From Symsagittifera roscoffensis (lineage: Eukaryota > Xenacoelomorpha > Acoela > Convolutidae), in contig NC_087066.1 of NCBI RefSeq assembly GCF_963678635.1, positions 47,157,129 to 47,221,128 of the forward strand: a stretch of 64,000 nt of DNA, read 5' to 3'. Below the pieces are notes generated by a model. It had not been told where the DNA came from. It searched no databases and saw only the letters and a program-made list of their open reading frames with translations. Each line of letters starts with the position of its first letter. The first letter of the stretch is position 1. The position numbers and the translations under genes were made by a program. This document shows, piece by piece, positions 1 through 14,036 of this stretch.

Positions 1-148
1 AACGTTCATTTTGGCAAACTTCATGGAAGAAGGCTGAAAAGTAAACACGAAGGTTTTACTGCGCCGTGAAAATATTAAGCTTAAATAAACATTATTAGGT
101 GAGAAGAAATTAACTTCTAAAATTTTATGTTACTGTTGTGTGTTTTAG

Positions 149-370
149 ACACTGGAGCAGCTTTCACTTTTGGAAAGTCTAAGAACCAACATGAGTTGAT
201 CCCTGAGAAATACTTTTTCAAGATGGACTCAATCAAACAGGTGTGTTGCGGGGACAGACACACGGCAATCTTGACGCACCATGGCAAACTGTACACGTTC
301 GGATCTAACGATTGGGGGCAGTTGGGCCATGGACACAATAATCCAATGCCACAGCCCAAAAAAATTAAAG
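149..370 (+). CDS. RPGR: RPGR exon 1 (of window): first RCC1 blade
   Basis: The acceptor is TGTTTTAG at 141-148 and the donor AAAG/GTAGAA is at 370/371; the exon runs phase 1 to phase 1. It encodes residues 1-74: GAAFTFGKSK, the CCGDRHTAIL turn and GSNDWGQLGHG. This matches the opening of vertebrate RPGR proteins, where the same stretch is split over two exons (2 and 3); here it is one 222-nt exon. The ATG at 127 upstream is in the polypyrimidine tract and is not a start. Confidence 0.93.
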
Positions 371-3300
371 GTAGAACAAAAGTTTTTGTTATGATGCAGT
401 ACCTCAGCCCTAAAAAAGGTGAAAAAAGTTGGTTGTGCGATCGCTCAAAACAGAACAAAACGGCTCAGCAATCAAATTAACTTACAATTAAAGTTTGAAA
501 GTGGTTGTGCGATTGATCGCAAAAAGGAAGTGAACGCCCGAAACATTAACAAGCGTAAAAGTTGGCCATTTAGTATATACGTAATGACCGTAACCAGGGG
601 CGGATCTAGGGGGGGCGGATTTTCAAAAAAATGTCGATAATTTTTTTTTAGGTCAACCAAATTGATTTTCCGAGCACTCCCAGAACACATTATAAGACCC
701 TATTTTGACGAAAAAAATTTTGTGCTCAGACAAACTCTGGAAAGATTTACAACACCAGAAAATGATCCGCAAAAAACCTGAGAATAGCTTTCGAAATTAC
801 TGCTGTGACTATTTCAATGACTATTTATCTTCCATTGGCACCAATTTAGCCAACAAAATTCAGCACATAGAATCAGTGGTTCAACGCGGAAACGTGAGTT
901 ACTCGGTGTATCTCTTTAGCAGTTCTTTCATTGAGATATTGATGTAATATATAGCCTGAAACCAAAGGAAACATGTGCTATAGATGAAATTAGTAACCTG
1001 TTTCTAATTAAAAGCTGTTATGTGATTGCACCATGTTTAACTGATTTAGCTAATTTTTGTTTAATACTGGGGTTTTTCCACAATATCTCAAGTATGCTAA
1101 AATTTTACCACTTCATAAAGATAATAGTAGAATAAATATGAATAACTATCGCCCGATATCACTCTTAAGTAGTTGTAGTAAAGTAATCGAAAAGATAATG
1201 CACTCACGTCTATACAATTATCTCGAAAAATTTGAACTAATATATTATCGTCAGTTTGGTTTTAGGGAGAAGTATGCTACGGTGGATGCCTTAGCACAAC
1301 TGACTTAAAGTCTTAAACTAGGCGTTGATAAATTTATAAAGTTTAGCCTTTTTATTGATTTAACAAAGGCTTTCGATTCGCTGGACCATAAAATTCTTTT
1401 TGTGAAATTAGAGTACTATGAAGTGCGTGGTAATTGCTACAAATGGTTTGAAAGTTATTTATCTAACATATATCAGTGTGTACAAATTGGCAGCTGTACA
1501 TCTGATTGGCTTCCGGTTGAAACGAATACCTCAAGGTTCCGTTTTGGGTCCTCTTCTTTTCGATATTTACTAACGACATGCAACACGCAATTGTCAATTC
1601 TGATCTTTTTTGTTTGCAGACGATACTAACATATCGTGTCAAACTTCGATCTTAGAGGAATACCAAAAAGATTTAACGAACCTTTCCGCTTGGCTGTGTT
1701 CAAATAAATTAACCTTAAACAATGATAAAACTAATTTAGATAAAACTACATTAGTTTTAATAAATGTAGGGACGCTTCTACTCTTAGGATCAATTTACTC
1801 AATATTACAATTAAATACATTTAAAATCCTGCTGTAAATATTTAGGTGTTGTTCTTGATAAAAAATTGATTTTTTTTTTCTGATATACAAAAAATTAAAT
1901 CAAAACTGGGTAGTCATTGTGGCCTTGTTTCAAAATTGAGGTATTATGTACCTTCATCAATCTTACTGAAATACTATGAATCGAAGATCAAGCCATTAAT
2001 TCAATATGTTTTACTTGTAAATGGATGCGCGAGTTTTTGCTCTCTGAACCCAATTCTGATGATGCAACGAAAAATTATTCGCATGATTTACTTAAAAGGA
2101 AATATGATACCATTTTTAAGTTCTTTTTTGAAGTTAAAATAATGACAGTCAATGAGCTGTATATCTACGAATTGACGAAGTTTTGTTTAAGATCACTAAA
2201 GCAAAGGCACTCAAATTTTTGTCTAAATTCTATGTTTTCTTTGAAAAGTTTTGCATACAATACCAGGAACTCAAAATATCGATGTTTTGTTCCACCATTT
2301 TGTAATAATGAGAAATCATGTTCGCTAACTAACAGAGGATCAGAGTTACTGAATATTTTGGCTGAGATAAACCTGTTACCTGAAAAAGTTGGTTTAATTA
2401 CAAGAAATGAAGACTGTCCATAAGTTTAGAGATAATTTTATACTTGGAAATCATGAGTTAGTGAAAAAAAAGTTTCTAATTTGGAAAATAGATACCCTTT
2501 GTTAAATGCTATCAGATAACCCTACTAGGGTTGCGAATCTATGCTGAAAACATGACCCTCTAAATGTTTTTAGTTTCCGAGCTATGGCCTTTTTAAAAAA
2601 CAATAACAATTTCGAAGAAAAAAGTATCCGAATTTCTTTTAACAAACTACAGCATATGTCTAAACAGGCCGTGAAACATAACGAACATAGCAATAGACGG
2701 TGATTTTTAAGTAGTTATTTACTAGCATTTTGTTTTTGTAAAAAAAATTGTAATTCTTTTCCTATCAGTTTTTTTTGAATAGTTTTTTTTGTTAACGGGC
2801 TACATAGCAGACAATCTTTAGATGATGACTGGGATCTTTTGGATAACGGAACTTGGATAATAAATTGATAGAAAAAAGTAGAATGATTTATTATTAGTAG
2901 TTTTTTAATGTTAAATTATGTTTCTTATTTATCCCAGAAGTTTATGGAAAGACTAACTGGACACATCTTGTGACCTTCGTCATCCTCTCCTTATTCATGT
3001 TGATTTGTTCATTTATGAAAAATATATTTATAAATTAATTTTTCATAAGATGGATATAATGATTTAATAAATGGAGAAATAAATTCTTTCTTTGCTGATG
3101 GCATATAGTTGCAGACATAATACCACGTTTAAGCAGAGTATCATCTTTGTTTTCGAGTTATTTGTTTGAGCTAAAAATTTGAATAATTATTGTTCTTTGT
3201 TTTAGCCCTTAGAAGTCAGCCCGTTGATTTAGTGGCATGCGGAAGATGTCACACATTAGTATACACAGGTAGGAAAATTTTAAAATTTCAGGGATACTTT

Positions 3301-6300
3301 TAAATACTTTTTTTTGGTCATAGTGGCTCTTTTTGAGCTGACTAGTTTCTTTTTTCTAAGACATATTCTTGAGGTTGACTTGTGTTTGAAGCTTAGCTAT
3401 TTATATCATGCTTGCCTTTTTAATGTTTTTTTTTCTTGGAAAAAATAGGGTTTCTCTTTCATTTTAGAACAGTTTCTCTAGTTTAGTAACCAACCTAAAA
3501 AAGGTTTCAACCCATAGTAAACACAGTTTTTGAATTTCGAAAATCTTTACCTAATAGGACAGGGGAAAAGTAGGGAGTTCCAAATCAACTGTTTATCTAG
3601 TCGTTTTAAAAAAAATCTTCGGTATTTCGAATGTCGTTAGCTCTGGTGAACGTCTTTGGCTGGTATTAGGGCTAGGTTAAATTGTTATATCCTAAAAGGG
3701 TTTATAAAAAACATTTGAAAAACAGTTGGACATCGTTTTTAAAAAAAAATCAAAAACGAGGTCAGTCATTTTTTCAATCTCTGTATCTTATCCAAATAAT
3801 CTCACATTTTATTAGAGAGGTTTTCTTGAAAAATCAAAAAGTTTCTAGTAGTTCCCACCGTTTTAAGTAAAACGTTATCTATGTTTCGTGCAAATCATTC
3901 TTTGGTGTAACATTTCGAATGTAGCATGGTGTTGTTTGTGTTCACCTTTCTTACTTTCTGCAGCGTCTGGTAAGCTTTACAGCTGTGGAATGAATACTGG
4001 AGGTCAGCTGGGGATTGGGAGGGTGTCGAATGAGATGACAGACTACAAGTTCCACCTAGTGTCCGCTCTCTCGTCTACAGTGGACAGTAGTAGCAATAGA
4101 GTAGTTCAGCTGGACTGTGGGGCTGACCACTCGATGGCACTGACTGCCAAAGGACAGGTGTGTCTGCTTCGCCTCTGTGTTGATAATTGCCGCTTCACGT
4201 CTGTGTAGCTTCAAATTACAAGGGCAGTTTTAAATCATAGTGAATAATTACACTTGTAAAGCGAGTGCATTAGTACGAACCTTCTGTTTTTCCAACCTAG
4301 GACGCAAATATTGATGCTAATTTTGGGGCACCTTTACAGCTTCTTGACAACATATGCTTTAACATTCCACTATTAATACGTTGACACCGTTGATGCATTT
4401 TTAAGAGTAATGAATGTAGTGAAGACTTTTATTTAGGTCTTGCTGATTTTTATTTGGGTTTTTTATTTTTAAATGTGCATAAAATTCTCCAATAACTACA
4501 GACGTACATATTGATGCATTTATCAATGCACTTAGTTATATTTGCACTTTTTAAGTTCAATTGAAATTCATCTGCTGGAAGTGACGTAAAAAGCTTCTCC
4601 AAATAGGAACGGAAATGGCGCGAAAAAACGTGAACGATTTCTAATTTCGAAAGCGGAATTTAATTTAGATTTCCAGCGGAATAAAAACTTTACCTGTTGA
4701 TCCAGTTTTCTCTAAATTGGTAACTGTTATCAACAAAGCGCCAATCATAAATTTCTCTAGAACTTGCGTTCATTGCTCTTTCCATTACTCTTCGATTGGC
4801 TATGTTAAATTCATCAAAGGAAACGAAAAAAAAAAATGATTTGTTTCAAATAAAATAACAATAATGAAAACTCGATTTCAGAAATTGTCTAACTCAATAT
4901 ATCTCGCAATTTTTTGAAATGCATAATTTATACATAATGTGGCTTTATGCTTTGCGATTTGTTACATGGAAAGTTAGTGTGGATGACTTCTGTTTGTTTT
5001 AATCCAAATTCTTACTTGCAAAATTGAGTCTATTTGTATTTGGTGCCACTTTTGCTGAATTGCATTGGTATTTTGTTAGCATATGTAGCTGTTTTATTGG
5101 TGACTAGTGTTTGCGGTTTTTAAGCTTGCGTGGTTGAGTAGATAGTGCGTGAGATTCATAATCTCTTGATTGCAGTAGGTCGCAGATTCGAATCCTACAC
5201 GTAGCCGAGGTTTTGCTACTTCGAGGTTTGTTTCTACATCTTATTTCATCTGATAGAGCTTTTTTTTGGTCGTGTTCTCGCAAGAGTTTGCGATGCGCAG
5301 CTTCGCTTCTGTGTGAACGATGCCTAAAAGAGATTGCGTATTTCGCCGCATCCAAACTAGCGATTAGCCCTTTATATAAGCAAAGTTAGAGTTGTTAATT
5401 TTTTTTTAGCTAGAAACTCCTAACCAAAAATTGTAGAAAATTAAGTATGTAGTAACCAAACATTGTACGTTTAAAATTCAGTTCGGCTTGGGAGAATACA
5501 AAAAATGGATCAGCATCTCCATGAGCAAAATATGTTCCCCAACTTTGATAATTTACATCATTTAACAGAACCTAACATATCATATGTATCCATTGCTAAT
5601 TTATTCTATAATTAGTATAAGCTTCAATCGTTTCGAAAACTACCAAGACTTAGCTGTTGTGGGACTCGATATGAAATGCTTCCCAAGACAGTATTGCCGA
5701 TACGTTAGATCGAATATATAGAAACAAAATGTTTAAATTGTGTAAACTTTGAAATGCAGGTTAAAATTGCATGCGATAATAGGAACAGGAAAACAATGAA
5801 ATGGGTGTATAATCATTTCAATTGCGAGAGTAAGTGTACTTGTAATCGAGAACTATATTTTTTCTCGTAAAAAATTTTTCTTACAAATCTTAAATTGACC
5901 CTGCTTTATTATGGAGTCCCAATATGTTCCAGGCATCTTCTCACTTGGTATAGAGGTAGGTTAAGAACGCTCCTTCCTTTGGAACATAAAATCTAGGGTT
6001 CCAGACTTTGTTTTTTTTCGATATATGTGGGAAATTGATTTTTTGTGAAAACTTGATTTGTCAGACTATCGTTTGTCTTCTTAGTTTTTGTCGGCTTACT
6101 TTCCAAAGCACTGTTATTTCTTCAAATAATCATTTATCTTCTGATTAAAATTAATTTAGTTATAACTGAAACTTGCTCTGTTATTTGAAGGTTTACCAAC
6201 TCTATTACTTTTTGCTCAGTTAAATGGATTCGATTTATGCTAGAACACTTAGTTGCCTCATTTCGCGTCGTTTGATGGAGAAAAATCATTTGATCTGCTT

Positions 6301-9300
6301 TTGGGTGTTTTTAGCATGCCAGCTAGCGAGCGTGTTGTCATATTATGATTGTTCTCTTTTTCTAAAAACAATTCGCAAATAAAATTGCTTATTTTGGTGG
6401 CACTATTGTTACATAGTATTGGTAGTTACAAGCATGTATTCTCCAATATAATTTTTTCTTTGAAATACGAAGTTTGAATTTTTTTTAAATTAAATCAGTT
6501 TGTTTTTGTTTCCTTGCGTTCATGACTGTCTGTTTGCTATGTTTTCTCTTTTTTGAGGCTTTGCCGCAGTGTCGGATGATTTGTTTTCGTGTCGTCTGGC
6601 GTCTAACCTATTATTTTAGGCTTAGTTGCCGCTTCTTAAAGCATTTTAATTGCTTATTTAACGGAAGTTATTGTGTTTCTTATATTTATTCCTCAAGAGT
6701 TCAAAATTTTCAAGAAAATTTTAAAACTAAAAAGAAAGAGTTTCTTCGACTCAGTGGCTTCCCTCTGTAAGCTAGCTTGCAATGCTATGTTGTATAGCAA
6801 GTGTTGCGAAGCTTGGCTTCCTCTCTGTTGATTATCATGACTCAGCTTGTTCATTGCAGGTGTATGCTTGGGGTGAGAATGAGCTGGGCCAATTGGGTGT
6901 GGGCGACTGTGAGATTAGAAGCAAGCCCACTCTTGTGTCCCTGGTCAGGGAGTCTGCCAAGGAGGTGTCATGTGGATACTATCACTCTGCTGTAGTCACA
7001 AGTAAGAACCTATCTGTAGAGTTAATGATGATGTAGAATCAATTTTTTAAGTTCCTCAACCTTAAACCATTTAAACCATAATCATTCAAACTTGGTGTAA
7101 ACCAAATCATTCAAAAGATTTGCTCGTGAGTGAAAATCTTTGCCAGCGCTTAAGATGAATTTTGAATATAATTTCAACTTCATTTGCCAAATGAAAGGTA
7201 TGCTACGCTCTCCAATAACGGAAGTGGAATTAACGCAAAAAAATCGAGAATAAAAAGTAACCATTGATCCAGTTTTCTGAAATTGTTTTATCTATCGTCA
7301 TAAAGTGCGAGCATAATATTTTAATAGTCCAATTTTTTCATTTCCAACTCGAGTAAAAACATTTCTCATATTAGTTGCGCTTCGCTGTATAGTATTAAAA
7401 ATAAAATTGTCGTTTTAATGGCATGTGTTTGTACGCCTTTGAATATTTTAAGAGCACTTCATGCTCTTAATCTCCAAGTTGACAGTTCGATTTCTGCTTA
7501 CAGTGAAAGTTTTCTTTTTCATTGCTTAATTTTCACTTTGTAGAGCCTGTTGCTGGTTCATAGCGAAGTGCACCTTGGCTTCTGTGTTAAAAAATGTAGT
7601 CTCCCTTGCTAAATAGTAATTAAAAATCAACAAATTTTTAAAAAGTCAGAAAATTTTCTTTTTCGCCTTCGATTTCATTTTAATGACTAATTTACTCTTT
7701 ATTTGAGGCATTTATTTTGATAGATTTGGTAAAATCAATTTTAGAGATGGCCTCAAATAGTAGTAATACGTTGTTTTTCAAACGTTGTCCTTGAAGTTTT
7801 CTTACGTAGTTCAGATTCTTATATAGGTGGCGATGATTTTTTTGTTCAGGATCTAAAAAACTTTTTCGCGGTTTGACTTTCGAGTTCATTGTAAATTCAG
7901 CTGAAGTCCTTTTCTTAAAAGGAATGCAATCTCCACTATCGAACAGCGAAACTGTAAAGGTCACGAAAAACGTGATCGACTTCTAGTGCCGAAAGTGAAG
8001 TTTAAATTTCAGATTTCCCAGCGAACAAAAAGTTCACCTAAATATCCAGTTTTCTCAAATTATGTCAATCATAATTTTTCTAATATTTCAAAGAGCTTCA
8101 AGGTAATCTATTTTTCCTCTTCGAAAATCGTAATTTGCGGTTTTTCAAAAAACAAGTTTTTTCTGTTTACTTGCGTTCATCAACTCTCTTCCAACTGTCT
8201 GTGGACTATGTTTTTCCCAATATCAAACCTTCATTGGCTCTTTTAATATTCTGATTATATTTTGCTCTGTAGCTCTTTAACTTGAAGATTTGCTCTTGAT
8301 TGAAAAGTTTTTTCAGCACTTAAGATGAAGTTTGAGTATAACTTCAACTTCATTTGCCAAATGAAAGATATGCTACGCTCTCCGATAACGGAAGTGAACT
8401 GACCTGAAAAAAACTGTAGAATAAAAAGTAACTATTGATCCAGTTTTCTCAAATTGGTTTATCTATCATCATAAAGTGTCAAAATGGTTCTTGAAATTTA
8501 AAGCGCTTTAAGGACCTAATATATTTTTGGCAATGCTGCAAAAACATATCGGTTGTATTTTTTGGTTTTCTTGTTTATTAATTTTTTCACATTTTGGGTT
8601 GATTTGTGTCAAGATTAAGTCATGTTAGTCCAATTATGCCCTCATTCTTGTAACAAAAATATACCGGCGCCAGAGCAGCGTCTTTTGTTTTCTCTTTTTT
8701 ATAGTGTAATCCCAGTGTTTATTTGACAGTATTAGCTGCATCGAGGTCAGTTGATCTCTTAGTCTATCTTTTCAAAGTTTGCTGTTTTGATGTGAATGAA
8801 CTTTATTGACTTTTTGCCTACTCTTCTGTTGCTTCGTTGCAGACAGTGGTAAACTGTGGATGTTCGGAGATGGGGAGAGTGGCCAGTTGGGGTTGATCAA
8901 TCAGAGAATACAGCACAAAGACACGCCTGAGTGTGTGCTGAAGATGCCAGAGGCTGTCGATTTGGTCAGCTGTGGTAGCACGCACACGGCCGCCATAACC
9001 AGTTAGTTAAATAGTTACCAGTTAGTTAATTTTAGATTTCTCTGCGAAATAAAAATTTTACTTATTGATTCAATTTTCTCCAATTGTGTTAGTTTTATCA
9101 AAAAGGTGTCAATCATGAATTGTTCTAGAAATCCAAAAAGTTTTAAGGGCATCTGTTTTCTCTTTGAAATTCGAAACTTGAGATTTTTTCAAAAAACAAG
9201 TCAGTAGTTTTTTTTGTTTACTTGCGTTCATTGACTCTTCATACTGTATGTTGGCTATTTTATATAATTTACTGGAGAAAAGGTAAATGAAACTTCAAAT

Positions 9301-12300
9301 TAAGTGTTTCACTGCTAAAAACTAATTGTTTAATAGCTTTATTAAGAGCTTTGTACTTAATTCGCTCACTCTTCTTGCTCCAGTATGTTTTTTTTTTTTC
9401 AGGTAAAAGTTGAAATTAGTTCATGCTCAAATTTGGTTTTTTTTTGCGGCTAGATTAATGATTTTTTTAATGTCCAATTGAAATTAATCTGCTTAAAGGA
9501 TCCCGCTCTCTATTAACGAGCAAAAAAGGCGCAAAATACGCGATTGGTTTCAATTTTAGGTGGAGTTATATTTTTAGATTTAAGAGCGGAATGAACAAAG
9601 TTTATCTATTGACCCAGTTTTCTCTTATTGGCTTGTTTCATTGAAAAAAGTGCCAATGATAAAAAGCTTTACACCGTGGTGTTTTTTTCCGAAAGTTGAA
9701 AAGTAGTCACAAATGACAATCATTTGATGTCGGTTTCCATTTTCAATTACGCTTTTCCAATTTTCTGTTGGCTGTGTGGTGTATCACGCGACTCACTCAG
9801 ATACTTATTTGTGATACCTGCGTTTTTTTTGAAAAATAACCAAACAAACCAGTGGAAAAAAGTCAGAAATATTCGTATTCATACTCGGCAGTTAACAGAT
9901 AATTACTATTATCTCATCTCGATTCTGATTGGTTAATATAGTATTTGTCTGCTTACTGACGAGTATGAATACGCAGGTGTCTAAGTACAGACCGCTCTCT
10001 CCTAAATGAAATTATCAAAAATATCAATTCACTAGCAAAACTCAAAAACTAATGTAAACAACTTTTCTGTATGACTTTTATATGGGATTAATGGTAGTTT
10101 TTCGAGACCATACTTCTAAACGAGGTTTTTAACGGGACCATATTTCTAACCGACGTTTAGTCGACCAAAATTTACTATTCAATTTTTTTCAGAATCTGGG
10201 AAGCTGTACACATTCGGAACTGGCAAGAGTGGTCAACTTGGATTGGGACCCAGGTGCATGAGGAGTAACTTTCCCACGATGGTAGAGAATCTGAAACGTA
10301 GCAAGTGTGTCCAGGTCAAGTGCGGAGAAAATCATACAGCAGTGCTAAACGGCAAGTCATTTATTGGACTCTTTTATAGTTCATGATGATTTTTTTAAAG
10401 GAAAAGTCTTAAAATTTGCTCTGGTTCAAATTTTATTTTGCAAGGTTTGATTTTTGATATCTTTTGAAAATCAGTTCATTTTCTTTGTTAAAAGGAAGGC
10501 AAACTCCACTATCGAACAGCGAAATTGTAAAGGTCACGAAAAACGTGATCGCCTTCTACTTTCGAAAATGGAATAAAAAAGTATCTATTGATCCAGTTTT
10601 CTCAAACTGGGTTAATATGATCAAAAAGGCCAATCATCATTTGTTATAGAAGTTCAAAAAGCCTCAAGAGCTTCATTTTTTCTTTGAATTTCGAAAGTTG
10701 AGATTTTTTCAAGAAATAACTTTTTTTCTGTTTTATTGCGCTCATTGACTCTTCCAACTGTCTGTTGGCTATGTTTTGCAATAAAAGTTTTCGCACAATA
10801 CGAAAAATTTTACAGCAGAGATTGTTTTGGCTTTCGAAGAACGCAACTGAGTCCATATGCATTGGGATTTTAATTTAGACCAAAAACTAAACCCGCAATA
10901 ATTTTTGGTATTGAAACAGCTTATCCGCTTTTGTTAAGGCTTTGAAAAAGTTCATGGTCGCTTTCGCTTATTCTCATTGATCGGCCGCTTTTCTTTTTGC
11001 TTTATGCAATACACTACTCCGAACGTCAACGAATTTTATTTTCGAATTTTTCAGATTTCCCAGCGAAATAAAATTTTTACTTATTGATCCAGGTTTCTCA
11101 AATTGGGTTAATTTCATTAAAAAAAGTGTCAACATAAATTGTTCTAGAAATTCAAATAGATTCAAGGGTAGTTTTTTTCTTTGAAAGTTGAAATTCGTTC
11201 ACTGCGTTCATTGAATCTATCTAACTGTCTGTTGGCTATGTTTTTCTTTTTGCAGGCTAGCAGAAAAAAGCATCCTGATTCGCACCCTATCTTATGAATT
11301 GTTACCTTTGCGATAAGCAAAAGTATTGCATTTGGGTACAAGACTGTTTAACGTACATAACTTTGCTTGCAGACTGTCCAAAGTTTGAGATGGTAATCTT
11401 AGGTTTAGTTCATAACGAATTCATATTTCTTTGCGTCTTCGACACACTTGGTCTTGAGGTAACGAATACGCCTGCGACCGCAAAGGTCCTGGTTTCGAAT
11501 CTGACAGGACCTGTTTTTTTTTTCAAATATCGCTGACTCGTTTTTTGTTCTTAGCGCTTTGATTTACTTCAGCTGCTTGTAACCTTGACTTCTTGTATTT
11601 TCTTTTTCGCTTGAAGTTTTTTTATGCCCAATCGATTTCGGCTTATATTTTATTGGCTTCGTGACCTAATTTTTGTCCTCTTTTTAAATCTTACTCCTCT
11701 CGGTTGCAAATTTTAAGCATGGTTGAGTTTTTTTTTTTTTAAATATCCATCCTTTTTAAAAGTTGCTATTCGATTTGTTAAAAATTTTTTTTGTTTTTTT
11801 TGTTGTCCTTTTTTTCGTCATAATAGGGTCCGGTTTATTTTATATCGGTTTAGTGGCCTAATTTCGAATTTTTTTGTTCACTTCCGGATTTCAAAATATG
11901 CCACAATCTTAATAGAAATTATAGGTCAAATTTTTCATGACAATAATTTTATTATTTTCTTTTTTTGGCTTGATAAGTTTCGGCCTATATTTTATCGACT
12001 TAATGGCTTCATATTGCGTCTAAAGTTTTGTGTGTCCTTGTGTATATTTTGGGGGGTGGGGCGACTTAATAATTTTTTATTAGTCTTAAAAAAATTTTCA
12101 ATTTTTTTTCGTCTCTTTTTTTTGCTCTTCTTTTTTTTTCATTTTAATAGTTTTCTCCCTTCATTATATCGGTTTAGGGACTCAATTTGTTTCATTTGAC
12201 GTGCAAGTAAAGTTTGATGTATGTGTATGTGTTTAAAGGTGAGGGGGACTTCTTAACTTTTTATAAGTCTTAAGTCCTGTTGATTTTTGCTCGGCTTAAA

Positions 12301-14005
12301 GGGTTTCTGCTAAGCAATTTTCGGCTTTGTCATCGCTTGGTAAATTTTCTTGCGATGCAATTTTCACTTTCTGTTGCCTTGGCAATATTTCGTTTGATAA
12401 TTCGCCTTATTCATTTTGATAGTTCTGTTTTTTTCTAGCCTTATTCATTTTGATAAACCTAGTTTTTTCGATTTTTCTGCATCCCATCTGGGAAAGCACG
12501 AATTCATTCGAAAACATCTCTATAAACTATGTTGTTTGTTTTAGCAAAAGGCCAGTTGGTGATGTTTGGTGACGGAAAGGATGGTAAATTGTGCCAGATT
12601 GGCGATGAATCCGCCAATGTTTTCAACCCTGTACCTGTGCTGCGCTTTAAGAAGTTCAAAGTACTCAGTGTGAGTCGATCGACTGCTATCTTAAAGCCTG
12701 ATCCTTTTAAAAGTTTAATTGGATCAGCAATTTATATATAAAATGCATCGCTAGTGCTCATTTTTATTGGGCTTTGATTTCGTAGTGAAGTGATGATCAT
12801 CTGTTATGCTTGATAATCAAAATTAGTTTTGAAACTAAGCTTTCTTTTCGAGAAAAATTGGCTTAGAAACTATTTGATTTTTTTTTGTAATTTTTTAGGG
12901 CTGGGAATTGTTTCCAGGATCAGCAAACGTGATTCATAGTTGGCGTCTAGAAACAAGATAGAAGATTAGAAGGTTGCCTACTAAAAGGCTGTCCAATTCA
13001 TAAGATGTGCTAGATGATATGATTTGGACACATTTTAGTTTTCTCTTGGAGGAACTCACTCAGTAATAGTTGCAGCCAAACGAGAGAAGACATCCCCGAG
13101 TGGTTTCGTCGACAGTGACGATGAAGGAGGTCTAGCTAGTGACACAGACGATGAGATGTCCAAGTTCGACTACCTCGGAGGAACTTCCAAAATGAGAATG
13201 GCAGCTGCGTCTTCAGTCGGGAAGTCAACCACCTTGCCAGCTCCTATGTCTAAGAAATTGACCATGAGTAAACTGACTGCGAGAGACCGACACAGAGCAA
13301 AGAAGGTGAATCTGTCAGGCCATTTTATTTGTCATTACAAAACCGAGCTGAGTAGAGCAGTGTTACATTACCGAATATCTTATTTAATTAGCCCAACTCG
13401 CAAAAAAAGTGCCCATCCATAGCATTGGTAATTAAGTATCATCTGCTCTATCATCTGCTTTATTCGTGACTAGTATTTGGTTATTGCCAAGCGACCATGG
13501 TCACATGCGAGGGAATGAGACTCGAAATCTCCAGGCCGGCGTTTCAATTACGGCATGAGCAAACATTTTACTTTTCAAGGCTAATTTTTACTTTGTTTAT
13601 CATTTTGCTTTTTAAAGCCCTTTTAGAGCTACCTATTGCCGTTTTGTAGCTTGTTTGCGAAGTTGAAATATACGTCCTAATAACTATTTGCAGATAACCG
13701 CGGGTTTTTTCTGGGCTGGATAAATTTGACTCATCTTTTAGCATCAGATCCTAGTGGGCCTCAAACCACCGGCCTTCCGATTCAGAGGCGGAGAAATTGG
13801 CTAATTTAGAACTTCTTTTCAAACGCCCAAGTTGAAGCAAAATCTGCTCCTATCCATTAATGACTCACCACAGAGACTTGGACAAAGTTTTCACAAATTT
13901 AGGAATCGAAAAAAAATTGCAATGAATTACCTCAAAAATCAAAAAAGCATCAGCTAGAAAAAGCTAGAAAAGAAAATTGGATTTTGATAGTAAGCTACAT
14001 CAACC

Positions 14006-14036
<31 letters not shown>

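Larger units (their letters stand above)
10352..12544 (+). other. GC-AG intron
   Basis: The donor is GGCAAGTC and the acceptor is TTTGTTTTAG. Other GTs near the exon end break the frame to exon 7. The intron carries two family M copies (10378-10775 and 11050-11245) and an S2 tRNA-like element. From about 11520 to 12480 it is T-rich sequence with no other recognisable feature. Confidence 0.8.

Noticed and set aside
127-480. ORF starting at ATG 127 taken as the gene start
   Set aside because: The ATG lies in the polypyrimidine tract before TTTTAG/AC, and homology begins just after the AG. The real start exon is upstream of the window.
5123-5205. Functional tRNA genes at the S1 cores
   Set aside because: A and B boxes are present but the acceptor stems do not pair, and the cores are embedded in dispersed repeats with common flanks.
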